64,000 bases of DNA from JAHEEL01 sp963836085 (lineage in GTDB: Bacteria > Actinomycetota > Acidimicrobiia > Spongiisociales > UBA5794): contig CAWIHT010000012.1 in the NCBI GenBank assembly GCA_963836085.1, positions 186,001 to 250,000 of the forward strand. The letters are read 5' to 3'. The translations under genes and the position numbers were made by a program. Every line of letters begins with the position of its first letter. The first letter of the stretch is position 1. Shown here in pieces: positions 61,801-64,000 of this stretch. The notes under the pieces were generated by a model, which was not told the DNA's origin, made no database searches, and saw only the letters and a list, made by a program, of their open reading frames with translations.

Positions 61801-63678
61801 CGGATCCACCGCGACCCGCATCAGGGCACTTTCCAGTTCCTCGAACGGGTGCGGCGCCGGAGTCATATCGATGGCAAACCACTCGTCGGAGCCGGGAAGG
61901 GCTCCCTGACGGAGGGCCGGCAGCAGCCCGGCCTTGACCAGGCTCGACTTGCCACTGCCGCTGGGACCGACGACTGCCACCAGACGGCTGCGCTGTCCCG
62001 GTTCGCCGAGGCGGGTCACCAGCCGGGTCACCAGCCGGTCCCGTCCGAAGAACAAGGCCGAATCCGTTTGATCGAACGGACGCAACCCCATATACGGGTT
62101 CTCCACCTCCCCGCCGTCGAATGGCTCCGACACCTCCTCGGCACCGGTCAGCTCTCTGATGGCATCGGCCGCAAAAGCATTAATGTCGTCGTAGCGCGCC
62201 GTCGGGTCGAGCGCTGTCGCCTTCTCTATCACTCGAGCTACTGCCGGCGGCAACGCCCCAATGACCTGGGCGGGTTCACCATGCAGGCCGGTGATCGCCT
62301 GCGCCATTACCACCCCGAAGCTGTAGACATCGGCAGAGAGCGAAGCCGCACCATCCGCCAGCTGCTCAGGCGAAGCGTATGGCGCATCCAGAATCCGCCC
62401 TGGCTTCCCGTCGCCGGCTCCGAGCGCGATCGCAAAGTCGGCGAGGAACGCATTGCCGGCACCGTCGATCAGGATGTTCTCCGGTTTGATATCTCCGTGT
62501 GCCACGGCGCTGCGATGGGCGGCATGAAGCGCACTGGAAATCTGTTTGATGACCTTTGCCGCTCGGTCGGCACTGAGCGCGGTGGAATCGATGATGTCGC
62601 CCAGATTGCCCCGGCCCATCAGCCGCATGACCAGATAGGCCGCGCCCGGCTCCCGCCAATAGTCATACAGCGGAACGATATGGGGATGCTCCAGCCGGGC
62701 CACGAGCTGTGCTTCGCCCTCGAACTTGCGGATGAAGGTGGGATCGTTGGCCAACTCGGGTCGGATCACCTTGATGGCGACCTCACGCCCGACGGTGGGC
62801 TGGTAGGCGCGATAGACAACTCCATAGCCGCCCTCACCCAGTTTGTCCCGCAATTCGTAGCCCCGCACCGCCAGACCCGGCTGCGGGCCTCTTCCTGCCA
62901 CCTGAAGAGTGCTTGCAGGCTCGAGTGCCGGATCCCCGGTGACAATCTGCTCCTCGAGCTTGCGGATCTGCGACGATGGTTCAATTCCCAGTTCTTCGCC
63001 GAGCCGGGACTTCAGGAACTGGTACAGCCGCAAGGCCTCCGCCTGCCGACCCGAGCGATAGAGGGCAAGCATCGCCTGCCCGGTGAACCGCTCCCGCAGC
63101 GGGTACTGCCGAATCAGGCTCTCCAGCTCCGAGACCAGCTCGCCCGCCATGCCCCGACGCAAGTCGGAATCGATGCGCGCCTCGACGGTCTCCAACCGGA
63201 GTTCCTCCAATCGGGCGATCTCGGCCGACGCAAACGCCTCATATATGAAGTCCTCGTAGGCGTGCCCCCGCCACAACGCCAGAGCCTCGCCCAGAACCAA
63301 TGACGCGGCAGCGGGATCCGTCTCGGCGAGCGCCCGACCCTCGGCGGCCATCTGCTCGAACCGCAGAGCATCCACATCCTGCCGATCGACCTGCAACAGA
63401 TAGCCCGGGGCTCGAGTCAGCAGGATGGTTCCCTCCGAGCGCTTCTCTCGACCCGGCTCCAACGCCTTGCGCAACGCCGAGATGTGCACCCACAGCGCGT
63501 TCTGTTTGTCCGCCCCCGCTTCCTCTCCCCACAACGCATCGATGATCTGATCCGTCGAGACGATCGTGTTCGGCTTCGTCAACAGGAATGCCAGCAACGA
63601 CTTCTGCCGATACGTCCCAACATCAACCGCAACGCCGTCCCGGAGGACGTCGAACTTGCCCAGTAGCCGGTATTGCAT
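58801..63678 (-). CDS. SARP-kinase-STAND-TM-solute-binding fusion sensor/regulator
   Basis: A 1625-residue single polypeptide. In order: OmpR-type winged helix (1-97) and BTAD domain (98-250), together a SARP activator; Ser/Thr kinase (273-515) with LGEGGYGVVY, Lys303, HGD (394-396), Asn401, DFA (414-416) and SPE; nSTAND1-type NTPase (528 to about 950) with Walker A GPSGSGKSS (571) and Walker B LLLVVDQFEE (655); coiled coil; one membrane helix (989-1010); coiled coil; and an extracellular family-1 solute-binding domain (about 1195-1610, with WPQPAAVAF, SIPADVDVKGLVYYPR and TWNELIDLS). Related SARP-STAND proteins usually end in WD40 repeats at this place. AGAGGG precedes the ATG. It should sense an extracellular ligand (sugar-like by family) and control transcription while membrane-bound or after cleavage. 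Function is inferred. Confidence 0.9.
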   Translation of the reverse strand: MQYRLLGKFDVLRDGVAVDVGTYRQKSLLAFLLTKPNTIVSTDQIIDALWGEEAGADKQNALWVHISALRKALEPGREKRSEGTILLTRAPGYLLQVDRQDVDALRFEQMAAEGRALAETDPAAASLVLGEALALWRGHAYEDFIYEAFASAEIARLEELRLETVEARIDSDLRRGMAGELVSELESLIRQYPLRERFTGQAMLALYRSGRQAEALRLYQFLKSRLGEELGIEPSSQIRKLEEQIVTGDPALEPASTLQVAGRGPQPGLAVRGYELRDKLGEGGYGVVYRAYQPTVGREVAIKVIRPELANDPTFIRKFEGEAQLVARLEHPHIVPLYDYWREPGAAYLVMRLMGRGNLGDIIDSTALSADRAAKVIKQISSALHAAHRSAVAHGDIKPENILIDGAGNAFLADFAIALGAGDGKPGRILDAPYASPEQLADGAASLSADVYSFGVVMAQAITGLHGEPAQVIGALPPAVARVIEKATALDPTARYDDINAFAADAIRELTGAEEVSEPFDGGEVENPYMGLRPFDQTDSALFFGRDRLVTRLVTRLGEPGQRSRLVAVVGPSGSGKSSLVKAGLLPALRQGALPGSDEWFAIDMTPAPHPFEELESALMRVAVDPPPTLLEQLAGSETGLRRVVRQLLPEGSQLLLVVDQFEELFTQVDQETADRFMGTLVETVRDPHSNIRIVITLRADFYDRPLRHRGLGELLREGTEVITPMSPEELEQAITRPAATVRVAFDPALVAQLVTDVVDRPGALPLLQFTLTELFDNRTAATIPLASYQAVGGVSGALVARADGLLAGVSPTAQDAARQVFLRLVTLGEGAEDTRRRVLEAELHQLAVESKDLDQILQVFGRHRLLSFDRDPVTRGPTVEISHEALLTQWKRLRNWIDDARHDVRSQRRLAQAMGEWIGAGRTANYLLHGGQLDQLAGWATVTTLPLSAPESEFLQASLTERDRAEREKREQAERATEAERRARQRLRLLSIVGIAAAVVAVLAVFAFLQRQAARDSEAEAVTAQAETEIALDRAVVAEEEARAAEATVEQSRRSLQLASEANRSLDDDPELSLLLAIEAARATADSGFVTAEALDALHWAIQSNQLVYPATTETEVAVRPGPLGTVGVFALKADRLAELAFSAAGRSFTATECAQYFPDEPCPDPSEPLPPELGIFGGEQAYGIVPNAPGALEGTSMSMVSSLLDTEGLRNELRHFEDETGINLSYEFVGDTVSTLANLSDEGERLPELTQWPQPAAVAFGADQGWLVDVSSYVGAEDIAEAFGSYLASLVRGDSEGAMPATGGSIYSIPADVDVKGLVYYPRAKFEQAGYQIPKTWNELIDLSEQMVLDSRTPWCVAFESPGFSSGWPGTDWIESLLLRVGGVDISDKWASHQIPFDAPAVASAAAMFDEIVSGEDFIRGGRGLISQLNWALDVVDPLLRDDPQCWMALRSDYLLGFLPAGTEIGVDVDFFALPPIDAGAAIPVTGGGSFLGVTVDRPEVRAFMQQLLSAEWGEIWAASAESEFLSPNLEFDVDRYGADVDESQREVRRALGSLAHESLVAGLWRFDASDLMPPQIGSLGAEGPGAFWQGMLDWVDGVRTRDQVLSDIEAAWVALEEEGAGG

Positions 63679-63741
63679 ACGAACCCTCTTCCAACCTGTG
63701 CGCGTTGCGTGTCTGTAACAGCCTTGACTCTGCCGCAGCCG

Positions 63742-63760
63742 ACTTAGCTACAACTTAAGC
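63742..63760 (+). promoter_or_regulatory. Candidate SARP operator, proximal pair
   Basis: ACTTAGC at 63742 and ACTTAAGC at 63753 start exactly 11 bases apart, the spacing of SARP heptamer repeats. The pair begins 64 bases upstream of the fusion regulator start (63678). Confidence 0.6.
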
Positions 63761-63812
63761 GGGTGAGTGCTCCATCGAGAAATCCCAGGTCAGAGCAGGT
63801 TTTTCGAAGTCA

Positions 63813-63830
63813 GCTAAGTCCCGCCTAAGC
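63813..63830 (-). promoter_or_regulatory. Candidate SARP operator, distal mirrored pair
   Basis: On the + strand GCTAAGT (63813) and CCTAAGC (63824) are 11 bases apart, and GCTAAGT is the exact complement of ACTTAGC in the proximal pair. A weaker CAAAGC follows at 63835. The pair ends 64 bases before the ATG of the divergent secreted-protein gene. Confidence 0.6.
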
Positions 63831-63893
63831 CGACCAAAGCCCCCGCTTCGTTCGCCATAACCCAGCTTCAGACCCATTTCAGACGCTGCGGGT

Positions 63894-64000
63894 ATGGCTA
63901 CACACACCACCCGCAGCACCATCATCATGACCCTCCTCTTCGGAGCACTGCTGACTCCCTTCCTCCCAGAAGCAGAGGCCACAACAGCCGTCCGCCCCAG
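63894..64000 (+). CDS. Secreted protein, 5' part only (cut by window end)
   Basis: An open frame from ATG 63894 to the window end, 35 codons, beginning MATHTTRSTIIMTLLFGALL. This is a typical signal peptide (basic start, hydrophobic core, cleavage probably after PEAEA). It diverges from the fusion regulator, and a CATAAC hexamer at 63856 could be its -10. The mature protein is outside the window, so function is unknown; by position it is the likely target of the regulator. Confidence 0.6.
   Translation, partial: MATHTTRSTIIMTLLFGALLTPFLPEAEATTAVRP

Noticed and set aside
61849..63303. A 484-codon rightward frame inside the fusion gene
   Set aside because: It is antisense to the kinase and BTAD parts, which have clear motifs; the antisense peptide has none.

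Overview
The window is the replication-origin neighbourhood of a high-GC actinobacterium. The gene order cca - MviN-type pseudokinase - sigM - anti-sigma - trxB - trxA - cwlM | parB - parA - rsmG - jag - yidC - yidD - rnpA - rpmH | dnaA - dnaN - recF - DUF721 - gyrB - gyrA - DUF3566 is the order known from Mycobacterium and relatives. Genes diverge from the rpmH/dnaA/dnaN interval (about 31.8-33.8 kb), as expected at oriC. The gene content, the many TANNNT boxes just ahead of start codons and the threonine-rich lipoprotein linkers suggest an uncultured Acidimicrobiia-type lineage. That placement is inference, not proof.

Left part (0-14.7 kb): a leftward run of a membrane protein gene and nfo behind pyrE, a haloalkane dehalogenase, a histidine phosphatase, a short-chain cis-prenyltransferase, a hemolysin III-family protein, and a leftward arginine operon argC-J-B-R-G-H that lacks argD and argF. 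A 75-bp dispersed repeat occurs twice (86-160 and 6361-6435). Next come two tiny genes missed by length cut-offs and a DUF6325/SHOCT pair.

Middle (14.7-41.4 kb): a thioredoxin-VKOR fusion, a PEBP lipoprotein, RNase H and CCA-adding enzyme, a PilT-like ATPase with an altered Walker A motif, an HDAC-family deacetylase and a GNAT enzyme lead into the conserved origin block. Several members of that block are unusual. The MviN-type protein has only the pseudokinase half and no flippase. The CwlM-like protein has lost the amidase zinc ligands. parS lies in the rsmG start codon. DnaA boxes with DnaA-trio-like repeats lie between dnaA and dnaN. GyrA has a non-canonical quinolone-determining loop.

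Right part (41.4-58 kb): an NHLRC2-like redox lipoprotein, a VIT-type metal transporter, an AI-2E-family permease with an apparent ATC start, a phytoene-desaturase-like flavoenzyme, an MMPL/RND transporter, a complete aapJQMP amino-acid ABC operon with a strong internal hairpin, a DUF202 protein and a secreted trypsin-like protease.

Right edge (57.9-64 kb): about 0.94 kb of non-coding DNA carries perfect hairpins, a 154-bp tandem repeat and the 3' half of a tRNA-Ile gene, which looks like an attachment-site scar. Beyond it is a 1625-residue single-polypeptide signalling protein: SARP DNA-binding and BTAD domains, Ser/Thr kinase, STAND NTPase, one transmembrane helix and an extracellular solute-binding domain. 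It diverges from a secreted-protein gene cut by the window end. The shared intergenic region holds two mirror-image pairs of direct repeats with 11-bp spacing, as expected for SARP operators. This is the best candidate in the window for an undescribed system: an extracellular-ligand sensor fused directly to a DNA-binding regulator.
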